Assembly: GCF_002109385.1 (NCBI RefSeq)
Contig: NZ_CP020814.1
Location: 560,001-624,000, forward strand
Reading direction: 5' to 3'
Source: Halalkalibacter krulwichiae
GTDB lineage: Bacteria > Bacillota > Bacilli > Bacillales > Bacillaceae_D
DNA length: 64,000 bases
Of this stretch, positions 8,621-17,373 are shown piece after piece. A program made the position numbers and the translations under genes. Numbering within the stretch: position 1 is the first letter of the stretch; each line of letters starts with the position of its first letter. The notes under the pieces are model-generated. The model was not told the origin of the DNA, searched no databases, and saw only the letters and a program-made list of their open reading frames with translations.

Positions 8621-10454
8621 TCAATTGAATAAGCCTTTTCGTTATAAACGGATTTCGGTATTTCAAGGCGATGTCTCTCAGAATCAACATATGAAAGGGA
8701 AGGAACGGCCTAAAAATTGGACAGATACGATCAAACGAATCTGGAGTTACTTAGCTGTGCATCAAACGTTTTTATGGTTGGTCGTTACAATGGTAATTAT
8801 TAGCTCTTTTTTAAGTTTGTTAGGCCCATTTTTGATCGGAATGGCGATTGATGATTTTATAGCAACATATAATGTGTCAGGTCTTTTCCACGTGCTTTTA
8901 TCGCTCTTTATCATTTATTTGCTATATTCGCTATCGATTTGGCTTCAAAGTTTCTGGATGATCGGTGTAGCTCAAAAGACAGTGTCAGAGTTAAGGAGAC
9001 AGTTGTTCCAAAAAATGCAACAGTTACCACTTTCGTACTTAGATAAAAAACAGCATGGAGAATTGATGAGTCGTTTGACTAATGATATAGATAATGTCAG
9101 CACGACGTTGAATACGTCAGTCATACAGATTCTATCTAGCCTCCTAACATTCATTGGAATCATTATTGTGATGTTTTATCTAAGCCCTTTATTAACGATC
9201 ATCACGCTTCTTGTTGTTCCACTTATGGTTTTAGGAATGAAGTGGATTACTCGCCGTACTAGTGTTTTCTTTAAAGAGCAACAAAGGCACTTAGGAGAAG
9301 TCAATGGATTTATTGAAGAGACAATATCTGGTCAACGTATTGTTAAAGCCTTTTCTCAAGAAGAAAAAGTGATTAATGAATTTCACAACAAAAGCGAACG
9401 TCTAAAGGGAGCTAGTTTCTGGGCTCAAACGTACTCTGGTTTCATCCCTAAATTAATGAATGTTTTAAATAATTTGAGTTTCGCTTTTATTGCTGCTGTT
9501 GGTGGAATATTAGCTTTTAATGGATATATTACGGTTGGCGTAATCGTTATTTTTACAGAGTATTCAAGGCAATTCACAAGGCCGTTAAACGATCTTGCCA
9601 ACCAATTTAACACATTATTATCAGCTGTGGCAGGGGCGGAAAGAGTGTTTCATATATTAGATGAGCAAGAAGAAAAAGACGAAGAAGGAGCTAAGCAGCT
9701 TGGAGAAGTAAAAGGTGCGGTTTCATTTAAACATGTTACGTTTTCTTATACAGATGGTCAGCAAACCGTTAAGGATATTAGTTTTGAAGTGAACCCTGGG
9801 GAAACGGTTGCTTTAGTAGGGCCAACTGGTGCAGGGAAGACAACCATTATTAATTTACTTTCTAGATTTTATGATGCCGATAGTGGAGAAATCTTACTAG
9901 ACAATCAAAATCTATCTAGCATTAAAAGAAGTAGTTTAAGGCAACATACAGGAATCGTCTTACAAGATTCATTCTTGTTTCAGGGTACCATTAGAGAAAA
10001 CATTCGTTATGGCAGGCTTGAGGCGTCGGATGAGGAAGTAGTGTTGGCGGCGAAAGAAGCCAATGCTTATTCATTTATTAGTAAGTTACCAGAGCAATTT
10101 GATACCGTTTTGGAACAAGACCATACAGGTATTAGTCAAGGTCAAAAGCAGTTGATCTCTATTGCTCGTGTAATGCTTGCTAATCCATCGATTCTTATAT
10201 TAGATGAAGCAACTAGCAATATTGATACAATTACAGAGATAAAGATTCAAGAAGCGTTAGAGCGATTAATGCAAGGTAGAACTAGTTTTATTATTGCTCA
10301 CCGTATGAATACGATTAAGAATTCCGACCAAATCATAGTTTTGGATCAAGGGAAGTTGATTGAAAAAGGATCTCATCAACAGCTACTAAAAGAAAAGGGG
10401 TTCTATCATGAAATGATTGAACAAGTGAAGAGTAATGAAGTGAGTGTAAGATAA
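8613..10454 (+). CDS. yfiC: Heterodimeric ABC exporter, subunit with intact Walker B (YfiC-like)
   Basis: GTG 8613 is taken as start because AAAGGAGG (8596-8603) lies nine bases upstream; it overlaps the previous gene by eight bases and gives 613 residues. About 55 N-terminal residues precede a six-helix exporter domain and an ATPase with Walker A GPTGAGKTT and Walker B LILDEATSNID. The signature is degenerate, GISQGQKQ instead of LSGGQ. In the dimer this bad signature faces the aspartate-substituted Walker B of the partner, so both defects fall in the same nucleotide site. That leaves one competent and one degenerate site, the classic asymmetric arrangement. The substrate is unknown; a drug or lipid is plausible by family. 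Confidence 0.86.
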   Translation: MFDQLNKPFRYKRISVFQGDVSQNQHMKGKERPKNWTDTIKRIWSYLAVHQTFLWLVVTMVIISSFLSLLGPFLIGMAIDDFIATYNVSGLFHVLLSLFIIYLLYSLSIWLQSFWMIGVAQKTVSELRRQLFQKMQQLPLSYLDKKQHGELMSRLTNDIDNVSTTLNTSVIQILSSLLTFIGIIIVMFYLSPLLTIITLLVVPLMVLGMKWITRRTSVFFKEQQRHLGEVNGFIEETISGQRIVKAFSQEEKVINEFHNKSERLKGASFWAQTYSGFIPKLMNVLNNLSFAFIAAVGGILAFNGYITVGVIVIFTEYSRQFTRPLNDLANQFNTLLSAVAGAERVFHILDEQEEKDEEGAKQLGEVKGAVSFKHVTFSYTDGQQTVKDISFEVNPGETVALVGPTGAGKTTIINLLSRFYDADSGEILLDNQNLSSIKRSSLRQHTGIVLQDSFLFQGTIRENIRYGRLEASDEEVVLAAKEANAYSFISKLPEQFDTVLEQDHTGISQGQKQLISIARVMLANPSILILDEATSNIDTITEIKIQEALERLMQGRTSFIIAHRMNTIKNSDQIIVLDQGKLIEKGSHQQLLKEKGFYHEMIEQVKSNEVSVR

Positions 10455-10463
10455 AGGTATGTA

Positions 10464-10510
10464 AAAAAAAGGAGTGAATCAAAGGTTTGACTTTTGATCC
10501 ACTCCTTTTC
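10464..10510 (+). terminator. Terminator after the exporter pair
   Basis: AAAAGGAGTG (10467-10476) pairs with CACTCCTTTT (10500-10509), extended by an inner ATCAAA/TTTTGAT stem. Confidence 0.9.
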
Positions 10511-10683
10511 AAATGCAGTGTAAGAAAATGTAACGCACTATTCTAAAGAATGAACAGGCATTAGGTAGTCGTTTATAGAATACATAGGGTGGGTTTAAAG
10601 GGTGATTTGGCTTGTGTAGGGTGCCCTTTACTTGATTTCTTTTTTGAAAAACCATTTCTATAATAAACGGTGGTGAAGGCGCA

Positions 10684-12320
10684 ATGATTAAGACGTTTCG
10701 TCCGACGACAATGGGGCCAAATGGAATGGTAACAACTCCACATTATTTAGCTTCTCAAGCGGGGGCGCATGTTTTGCAAAATGGGGGAAATGCGATTGAG
10801 GCAGCCATTTGTGCGGCCTCTACAATCGCAGTTGTTTATCCACATATGAATAGCATTGGTGGAGATAATTTTTGGTTGATTTATGATGCACAAAAGAAAG
10901 AAATGAAAGCTTTGAACAGCAGTGGACGTTCTGGAGAACAGGCAACCATTTCTTTTTATAGAGAACAAGGTTTCGAACAAATACCTACACGTGGATATTT
11001 ATCAGCAAATACGGTTCCTGGTGCAATAGCTGGTTGGGACAAAGCTTATCAATATTCGAAAGAGTACTTAAAAGGGTCCTTTTCATGGGGTGATTTGCTA
11101 CAATCATCAATCGATTACGCGAAAAACGGCTTTGCAGTTACGACTAGTCAACAATACTGGACAAATGTAAACCTTGATGAAGCAGATAATGAGTTCAGGC
11201 ATCTTCAACGATTTGAAGGATTTAGATCGACATTTATGAAAGATGATTCTACCTACAAAGCGGGAGAATTAATGAAACAAAACGATTTAGCACAAACATT
11301 AGAAGCAATAGCTGAAGAAGGAAGTAAAGTATTTTATGAAGGGGTTATTGGGCAACAAATCGTAACGGATCTTCAAGCAAATGGTGGAATATTAACGGTT
11401 AATGATTTTAGAAATCATAAATCTGATTGGGTTGATCCAATAAGTGTTGATTATAGAGGTTATAAAGCCTATAATTTGCCTCCTAACACGCAAGGGATGG
11501 CCTCGTTATCCATTTTGAACATCCTTAATAATTTTGATTTATCCGTAATGAAAGAAGGTTCTCCTGATTATTATCATTTACTTGTGGAAGCGACCAAACT
11601 GGCTTTTTCTGATCGAGATAAATGGTTGACGGACCCTGATTTTCAACGGATTCCATTAGATGATTTATTATCAAAATCACACGGGATGAACCTAGCTAAT
11701 CAAATACACCAAGATCTTTCAAGAGTGATGAGCAAGCAGCTAGATCCTAAAGGTGATACAGTTTGGTTTGGTATTGTTGATCAACAGGGAAATGCAGTTT
11801 CCTTTATTCAAAGTATATATCACGACTTTGGTTCGGGCATCATTCCAAAAAATACAGGAATACTTATGCAAAATAGAGGGAGCTTCTTCTCTTTAGAGGA
11901 CAACCATGTAAACTGTTTAAAGCCGAATAAACGAACTTTTCATACCTTAAATCCTGCGATGTTGTTAGATGACAGCAATTTAAAACTCGTATACGGAACA
12001 ATGGGTGGTGAAGGTCAACCGCAAACGCAAGCAGCTCTCATAACAAGAATAATTGATTATGGTTTTGATGTTCAAGCAGCAATTGAAGCTCCAAGGTGGT
12101 TATATGGAAGAACTTGGGGAGCGAGCTCCAATCATTTAAAAGTGGAAGGGAGAGTTCCGAGACAGATAATCAATTCATTAAGAAAACGGGGCATGATATT
12201 GAAGTTGTAGATGAATGGACGGATGTAATGGGGCATGCTGGTGCAATTCTAGTGAATGAGGAAAATGTGAAATTAGCTGGTGCAGACCCAAGGGGCGATG
12301 GAGCAGCTATTGGTTATTAA
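10684..12320 (+). pseudogene. Gamma-glutamyltransferase-like protein (YwrD type), broken by a one-base frameshift
   Basis: The first frame (10684-12210) has the Ntn-hydrolase features of the family: NGGNAIEAAICAAS, SIGGDNFWLIYD and a candidate nucleophile Thr359 in KGDTVWFGIVD, where autocleavage would give two subunits. The second frame supplies the missing C-terminus, with DEWTDVMGHAGAILVN and AGADPRGDGAAIGY. The frame is lost near 12157-12159, after KVEGRVP; one missing base there joins the two into about 545 residues. No secretion signal is visible, unlike classical secreted GGT. It is followed by chromate transporter genes, as YwrD-type GGT is grouped with ywrA/ywrB in B. subtilis. The family moves or hydrolyses gamma-glutamyl groups of glutathione-like thiols. 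The break may be a sequencing error. Confidence 0.85.
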
Positions 12321-12371
12321 GAGGTGCATGCTGAGAGAGAAAGAAGGTTATCATAATAGGATTCTCTTCAA

Positions 12372-12412
12372 ATGGCTCAAAAGGGCTTAAACCTTTTGAG
12401 TCGTTATTTTTA
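12372..12412 (+). terminator. Terminator after the GGT-like gene
   Basis: GGCTCAAAAGG (12374-12384) pairs with CCTTTTGAGTC (12392-12402) and is followed by a T-rich stretch. Confidence 0.85.
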
Positions 12413-12510
12413 TCTAACTGAATAAAATTATTCAAAAAAATAACATTTTAGTAATCATAAATGATATAATTTTTTCATAATGAACATTATATGAGATAGG
12501 AGGTTTACAA

Positions 12511-13086
12511 TTGAAAACTCATATCGAGCTGTTTATTGCCTTTTTTAGATCTGGAATTTTGGGTTTTGGAGGGGGTCCATCAGCGATCCCGCTTGTACAC
12601 AAGGAAGTAGTTACAACCTTTAAATGGATGAACGATGATGAATTTAGTGATGTATTAGCGTTAGGGAATACCCTTCCTGGACCGATTAATACGAAGATGG
12701 CAGGATATATTGGGTATCGTGTTGCAGGTGTACCTGGAATGATTAATGCAGTGTTGTCCTCGATTGTACCATCAATCTTAATGATGATTGTTTTGTTAAC
12801 AATGCTTGCTTCTTTTAAAGATCAGCCTTGGGTTGAGGGGATGACAAAAGGGGTTATACCTGTCGTTGTTGTCATGATGGCTGTGTTAACTTGGGATTTC
12901 TTTAAAAAGTCAAATAAAGGTCTTGGTTGGAAGATAAGTTTAATCATTTTATCTTTAAGCTTTATATTCATTGAGATAATTCATGTACATCCTGGAATCA
13001 TTATTGCTATACTGCTTGTTTATGCACTTTTAAAGCCTAGCAAGACAAAACAAGAAGAGGCCAAAAAGAAAGTAGGTGCGAATTGA
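12511..13086 (+). CDS. Chromate transporter half-protein (short-chain CHR family, first of pair)
   Basis: The 191-residue membrane protein begins at TTG 12511 after AGGAGG. It carries the CHR-family N-terminal signature GFGGGPSAIPLVHKEVV, followed by LALGNTLPGPINTKMAGYIGY, and four to six hydrophobic segments. Short-chain CHR proteins work as pairs of half-size proteins in opposite membrane orientation and export chromate. The length and order match YwrB followed by YwrA of B. subtilis. The ATG of the partner lies two bases after the stop. Chromate efflux is the family function; some members may move other oxyanions, such as sulfate. Confidence 0.85.
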   Translation: MKTHIELFIAFFRSGILGFGGGPSAIPLVHKEVVTTFKWMNDDEFSDVLALGNTLPGPINTKMAGYIGYRVAGVPGMINAVLSSIVPSILMMIVLLTMLASFKDQPWVEGMTKGVIPVVVVMMAVLTWDFFKKSNKGLGWKISLIILSLSFIFIEIIHVHPGIIIAILLVYALLKPSKTKQEEAKKKVGAN

Positions 13087-13087
13087 A

Positions 13088-13618
13088 ATGATTTATTGGG
13101 AACTATTTTTAGCCTTTTTTATACCAGGCATCCTTGGGTATGGGGGTGGGCCTGCTTCAATCCCACTAATTGAATATGAAGTTGTGGCTCGTTATAAGTG
13201 GATGTCTGTTGAGCAGTTTAGTGAAGTTCTTGCGCTAGGGAATGCTCTCCCTGGGCCGATTGCCACGAAAATGGCCGGGTATATCGGGTATGAAGTGGCA
13301 GGCATTTTCGGAGCCATTGTCGGTGTTTTTGCAACTGTTGCGCCTTCTCTTATTCTAATGATTGCATTACTAGGTTTATTATATAAGTTTAAAGAATCTC
13401 CAAAAGTAAAGCGTATGACCGCTCTTGTTCGTCCAACAATCGCTATTTTACTTGGTGCACTTACGTACCGATTTTTAGAAAGTTCTTATTTAGGAGCTGG
13501 GGTTTGGCATACCGCTTTTCTCATTGTCGTATCGTTTTTATTATTAGAAAAGTGGAAGGTCCACCCGGCATTTGTCATAATTGGAGGGCTTGGATATGGG
13601 GCAGTATTTTTAAGTTAG
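13088..13618 (+). CDS. Chromate transporter half-protein (short-chain CHR family, second of pair)
   Basis: ATG 13088 follows GTAGGTG by about nine bases and yields 176 residues; the in-frame GTG 13076 inside the previous gene is less likely. The protein repeats the CHR signatures of its partner, GYGGGPASIPLIEYEVV and LALGNALPGPIATKMAGYIGY, and is strongly hydrophobic. The two proteins are clearly homologous to each other, as expected for a duplicated half-transporter pair. It corresponds to YwrA by size and position. No metal- or chromate-sensing regulator is adjacent; the Lrp-type regulator that accompanies ywrAB in B. subtilis (ywrC) is not next to it here. Confidence 0.85.
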   Translation: MIYWELFLAFFIPGILGYGGGPASIPLIEYEVVARYKWMSVEQFSEVLALGNALPGPIATKMAGYIGYEVAGIFGAIVGVFATVAPSLILMIALLGLLYKFKESPKVKRMTALVRPTIAILLGALTYRFLESSYLGAGVWHTAFLIVVSFLLLEKWKVHPAFVIIGGLGYGAVFLS

Positions 13619-13709
13619 AGGATTAAGAAGCGACTTCCTTTCTAAAACTAAAAATAGTACATCTTATGTCTTTAGTATACATATAGTGTGTAGATAGGAG
13701 GGAGAGGAT

Positions 13710-14045
13710 ATGAAAATTTACGCTCGAACGGGTGATAGTCTATGGTATTATAGTCAGATTTTTTCATTGCCTTTGCAATTAGTGTTTGATGCTAATAACT
13801 CCGTAACTCCTACTAAGCTCCAAACAGGAATGATTGTTGAAATTCCTTGTTATAAACTAGATCATTATCAGTTAAAAGAAGGTGACACACTGTGGGGGAT
13901 TTCTAGGAGCTTTCAGATGCCGCTTGATCGCTTAATCTTAGTTAATCAAAGTGTGAATCCAATAAAGTTAAGTGTTGGAGACTGTATTCTTATTCCGACA
14001 AGGTTAAGTGAACTACATTCTAGTAATAACCCAATTACTAAATGA
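13710..14045 (+). CDS. Small protein with two LysM domains, no signal peptide
   Basis: The 111-residue protein consists of two LysM repeats, about residues 1-47 (RTGDSLWYYSQIFSLPLQLV...GMIVEIP) and 53-97 (LKEGDTLWGISRSFQMPLDRL...GDCILIPT). LysM modules bind N-acetylglucosamine polymers such as peptidoglycan. There is no signal peptide or other domain. The sequence resembles the N-terminal double LysM of M14-type gamma-D-glutamyl-diamino-acid peptidases found in spore formers, so it may be the remnant of such an enzyme, or a cytosolic or mother-cell spore protein. A strong GGAGGGAGAGG precedes ATG 13710. Expression would probably be in sporulation (inference). Confidence 0.75.
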   Translation: MKIYARTGDSLWYYSQIFSLPLQLVFDANNSVTPTKLQTGMIVEIPCYKLDHYQLKEGDTLWGISRSFQMPLDRLILVNQSVNPIKLSVGDCILIPTRLSELHSSNNPITK

Positions 14046-14057
14046 GCATATTTATCA

Positions 14058-14092
14058 AGCCATCATTAAGTCTAGAAGGGCTTATGATGGCT
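14058..14092. terminator. Hairpin after the LysM gene
   Basis: AGCCATCATTAAG (14058-14070) pairs with CTTATGATGGCT (14081-14092). The T-run is poor, so it may be a weak terminator. Confidence 0.5.
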
Positions 14093-14255
14093 CATTTCAT
14101 GTATTTAGCTCCTTTCTTCGAATTTTCTTTTGCAAGAATGGCTTAGTTTTTCTGTTTTTTTACATATATTTTCAAAGTTTGCAGGGGATTGAAGAGAATT
14201 GTCGAATTGTTACTTTAAACTAACATGAGCAAAAAGTGCGGGGAGCCTTTAAAAT

Positions 14256-15545
14256 ATGATTGCTGAGAAACTTCTATTACAAGTATTAATTATTTTAATG
14301 CCGATTCTTGTTATAAGTTTTCTAATAAACATTAAAAGTGAAAAACGACTGAAAGAAGTATTCACTCTTCTATTAGGGGTAGCTGCGGTATTTTGTATTG
14401 TATTTGCTTTTGAAGAAAGAGGATTGTATTGGGATCTGCGTAATGTCGTATTGTTATTGGCGTTTTTATATGTTGGACCAAAGGCTGGCTGGACGTTATG
14501 TGGGATAATCGTGACGTCAAGAATGTTTATTGATATAGAGCATTTAATGATTGGTACTTCCGTGACAGTTATAAAGGCAGTGATTTTTCATATTTTCTTT
14601 TACCAATTTAAATTGAAGGTTCAAAAATGGGATCGTGTATTATTTTCTATTAACTTAGCTTTATGGCCTTCCATTATTGTCATTTCTATTGTGGGGCTGT
14701 ATGCCAATATGGTAGGAAGCCTTGAGGGTCAGTTTGTGCATTATATAACACATGCGATTGTATTTATTAGTACGATTGTAATCGCAACAGGTTTCTCGAC
14801 ACTCTTACTTGAACAGTGGATGGAAAGAATTAGGTTACAAGAGGAAATGAGAAGGGCTGTTAAGATGAATGCTATAAGTGAGTTAGCAGCTTCAATTGCA
14901 CATGAAGTACGAAATCCATTGACGGTTGTTAAGGGCTTTTTGCAATTAATGGAAAAGGATGAGAAGGGAAAAAAGAAGGAATACTTTACTATTGCCTTGT
15001 CAGAAATGCAAAGGGCGGAAGAAATCATTGATGAATATTTGAATTTTGCTAAGCCCCAATTTACATCATTACAATTGTTAGAAGTTAATAAAGTGGCTCA
15101 TGAGATTGTCACTCTTCTAACACCGTATTCATTAAAGGAAAATGTTAATTTATCAATTGAACAAGCAGATCATGCCTATGTCTATGCTGACCGTAATCAG
15201 TTTAAGCAAGTGCTAATTAACTTAATAAAAAATGCAGTAGAGGCAACTTCCAAAAATGGAAAAGTGACGGTTCACCTAAAGCAAGAAGATAAGGTGATGA
15301 ATTTATGTATTAGAGACACAGGTAAAGGAATGTCGACGGATCAGTTAGCAAATGTAGGAACACTCTTTTACTCGACTAAGGAAAAAGGGACTGGGCTTGG
15401 TACAATGGTTTCATTGCGGATCATTGAAGAGATGGGAGGAACTTTGACGTTTGACAGCAAGGAAAATATAGGTACAGAAGTATCCATTTTGTTGCCACTT
15501 GCCGATAAAAATGCAAAAAAAATAAATGGGCTTCACGTAAGTTAA
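14256..15545 (+). CDS. Membrane sensor histidine kinase, KinB-like (sporulation phosphorelay type)
   Basis: The 429-residue protein has an N-terminal block of about six membrane helices (residues 5-185) of the 5TM-LYT type, with LLAFLYVGPKAGWTL. A HisKA domain has phospho-acceptor His216 in SIAHEVRNPLTVVKGFLQLM, and an HATPase domain carries N box LINLIKNAVEA, G1 DTGKGM and GTGLGTMVS. Length and architecture match KinB of B. subtilis (428 residues), which feeds phosphate to Spo0F. No response regulator is adjacent, as expected for an orphan phosphorelay kinase. The KinB accessory lipoprotein gene kapB is absent downstream. The RBS is GGGGAG before ATG 14256. I am sure of the kinase, less sure of the KinB role. 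Confidence 0.8.
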   Translation: MIAEKLLLQVLIILMPILVISFLINIKSEKRLKEVFTLLLGVAAVFCIVFAFEERGLYWDLRNVVLLLAFLYVGPKAGWTLCGIIVTSRMFIDIEHLMIGTSVTVIKAVIFHIFFYQFKLKVQKWDRVLFSINLALWPSIIVISIVGLYANMVGSLEGQFVHYITHAIVFISTIVIATGFSTLLLEQWMERIRLQEEMRRAVKMNAISELAASIAHEVRNPLTVVKGFLQLMEKDEKGKKKEYFTIALSEMQRAEEIIDEYLNFAKPQFTSLQLLEVNKVAHEIVTLLTPYSLKENVNLSIEQADHAYVYADRNQFKQVLINLIKNAVEATSKNGKVTVHLKQEDKVMNLCIRDTGKGMSTDQLANVGTLFYSTKEKGTGLGTMVSLRIIEEMGGTLTFDSKENIGTEVSILLPLADKNAKKINGLHVS

Positions 15546-15627
15546 CGTTCCCTACATATTCAACCATGTACTTAGAGAAAAAGGTTCAGATACGGTGAAA
15601 AGATTACAACTGAGGTTGTAGATTTAA

Positions 15628-15674
15628 TAAGGCTTTCTGAATGGTCAATAATGGTCTATTCGAAAGGCCTTTTT
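15628..15674 (+). terminator. Terminator after the histidine kinase gene
   Basis: TAAGGCTTTC (15628-15637) pairs with GAAAGGCCTTTTTT (15662-15674) around a 24-base loop. Confidence 0.8.
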
Positions 15675-15771
15675 TAGGTTTGTATACAAAAAGAAAGTTT
15701 TTCTCCATTTAAACCATAATTGAATACCTTGTCTCATATAGTTTATGGACAGGATATAAGGGAGAGAAACG

Positions 15772-17088
15772 ATGAATATTTTTTTTAGAAGTGCATTATT
15801 ATTAATCCTTGCTGCCTTTGTCGGTGAATGTATTGAATTTTTGATAAATATGGTCTTGGCAAAAGAGTTAGGTGAAGAAGGCCTCGGTCTTTACATGTCA
15901 ATTTTACCTACTATTTTGTTTATCGTTGTAATAGCGAGTTTGGAACTTCCAATATCGATATCAAAATTTGTAGCAGAAAAAGAGCCGATCTTTCATCGAA
16001 GTATGCTAATACATGCTTTGCGCTTTGCGTCTATTTGTACGATTGTTTTTTCCTTATTGGCAATCTGGTTACTACCAAACATTCCCGTTTTTGATCGCTA
16101 TCATCCACTTGTGCCATGGCTATTTATTTTGTTAATTCCTATTATCGCCTTTTCATCAGTGGCAAGAGGCTACTTTATGGGTGCACAAAAGATGGGGAAA
16201 ATTGCTTTTGCTAATTTTTTAAGAAGAGCTGGTCAATTGCTACTTTTGATGCTTATTTTTATGTTTAGTTCATTTGAAGCGGAGTTAGCTTTATTAATTG
16301 CTTTATGCACTCTTATAGCTAGTGAGTTTTTAGTGCTTGGGTTCTTATTTGTTGCTTTTGTGATCCAAATGCGTGAATTGAAAAATAGACCTAGGGCAAA
16401 CTTGGAAGGCAAAAAAGTCCGAAAAAGTTTATTGCAAGTATCGATTCCAACGACTGGACTGAGAATTTTCCATGCTGCCACTTTTGCGGTAAAACCATTT
16501 TTTATTAAAGAAACGCTTGTACGTGCAGGGATGATTGATACTGTAGCAATGGTCCAGTACGGAAAAATGGCTGGGGTTGCTTTTACAATTGGTTTTTTTC
16601 CCGCTTTCATTGCACATTCGTTATTAATTGTATTAATCCCTACAGTTTCTGAAGCGTATGCAAAAGGGGATCTCGAACGACTACAATCTTTATTAAGAAA
16701 GGTTATGCTGTTAACAGCGGGGTACGGTTTACCGGCTGTATGTATCTTTTATTTTTATGCAGATCCACTTACGGCACTCTTTTTTGATGATTCGCCAGCT
16801 GTACGTTATTTGCAGTTACTAGTTCCATACTTCTTGTTTCACTTTTTTGTCATTCCAATGCAAGCGTATTTAATTGGCTTAGGCTTAGTGAAAGATGCTT
16901 TTGTTCATGCGCTATACTCAACCATTTTTTCATTTGCAATGATGTTTATCCTTGGTTCAATGCCGTCGCTTCAAATGGATGGAATCATTTTAGGGATGAA
17001 CATGAGTGCTGTCTTATTAACGTTCCTTCATTACGTAACGATATGTAAAAAAATCAAGGTGAATTTATTATTGCAAGAGATTAAATAA
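15772..17088 (+). CDS. SpoVB-family lipid/polysaccharide flippase (MOP superfamily)
   Basis: The 438-residue protein is hydrophobic throughout, with about twelve membrane segments. It starts MNIFFRSALLLILAAFVGE and contains the MOP-family features ARGYFMGAQKMGKIAFANF and PTVSEAYAKGD. Families of this type include SpoVB and MurJ/YtgP, which move lipid-linked sugar precursors across the membrane in cell-wall, cortex or spore-coat polysaccharide synthesis. At 438 residues it is somewhat shorter than SpoVB (about 518). It stands alone between terminators, downstream of the KinB-like kinase, and a sporulation role is plausible but not shown. RBS AAGGGAGAG precedes ATG 15772. Confidence 0.75.
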   Translation: MNIFFRSALLLILAAFVGECIEFLINMVLAKELGEEGLGLYMSILPTILFIVVIASLELPISISKFVAEKEPIFHRSMLIHALRFASICTIVFSLLAIWLLPNIPVFDRYHPLVPWLFILLIPIIAFSSVARGYFMGAQKMGKIAFANFLRRAGQLLLLMLIFMFSSFEAELALLIALCTLIASEFLVLGFLFVAFVIQMRELKNRPRANLEGKKVRKSLLQVSIPTTGLRIFHAATFAVKPFFIKETLVRAGMIDTVAMVQYGKMAGVAFTIGFFPAFIAHSLLIVLIPTVSEAYAKGDLERLQSLLRKVMLLTAGYGLPAVCIFYFYADPLTALFFDDSPAVRYLQLLVPYFLFHFFVIPMQAYLIGLGLVKDAFVHALYSTIFSFAMMFILGSMPSLQMDGIILGMNMSAVLLTFLHYVTICKKIKVNLLLQEIK

Positions 17089-17158
17089 GACTGTTTTATG
17101 ATTGGTTGTGATTAAGAAAAATATCTAAGTTAAAATGAAGGCTTTCTCAAAGTCTGAA

Positions 17159-17209
17159 TTAAGGGCGTCTCAAAAGGTTAAAACCTGACCTTTTGAGACG
17201 CCCCTTTTG
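17159..17209 (+). terminator. Terminator between the flippase gene and the trehalose operon
   Basis: AAGGGCGTCTCAAAAGGT (17161-17178) pairs with ACCTTTTGAGACGCCCCTT (from 17188) and ends in TTTT. It is a very strong stem. Confidence 0.93.
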
Positions 17210-17257
17210 TGGATAATGAGTTTGCAAAAGGAGAAGATAGTAAAGAAAATTATATAG

Positions 17258-17286
17258 TTGACTAATTTGTATATACAAGTTAGAAT
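17258..17286 (+). promoter_or_regulatory. Sigma-A promoter of the trehalose operon
   Basis: TTGACT (17258-17263), a 17-base spacer, then TAGAAT (17281-17286). The first TreR operator fills the spacer, so repressor and polymerase must compete. Confidence 0.88.
17267..17278 (+). promoter_or_regulatory. TreR operator 1, within the promoter spacer
   Basis: The 12-base palindrome TTGTATATACAA is the operator core recognised by the GntR-family repressor TreR in B. subtilis. It lies between -35 and -10 of treP; treR is present at 22308-23018. Confidence 0.9.
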
Positions 17287-17300
17287 GTAAACGTAATTAA

Positions 17301-17314
17301 CTTGTATATACAAG
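17301..17314 (+). promoter_or_regulatory. TreR operator 2, just downstream of the start site
   Basis: CTTGTATATACAAG repeats the operator core exactly, with its centre 35 bases after that of operator 1. Two closely spaced sites would allow cooperative binding or a transcription roadblock. Confidence 0.88.
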
Positions 17315-17343
17315 AGGGTTTCGCTAATATATTTTCAGTTTGA

Positions 17344-17357
17344 TGAAAACGCTCGCA
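17344..17357 (+). promoter_or_regulatory. Candidate CcpA (cre) site in the treP leader
   Basis: TGAAAACGCTCGCA matches the cre consensus TGWAARCGYTWNCW at 13 of 14 positions. It lies downstream of the start site and before the ribosome site, a typical roadblock position for glucose repression of a sugar PTS operon. A weaker 12/14 match, TGTAAACGTAATTA, overlaps the -10 region just upstream. Confidence 0.65.
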
Positions 17358-17373
17358 GAGAGGGGAGTTACAA

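Noticed and set aside
14008..14223. 71-residue plus-strand frame after the LysM gene
   Set aside because: It overlaps the LysM gene end and the hairpin at 14058-14092, has no ribosome site and reads as random hydrophobic sequence.
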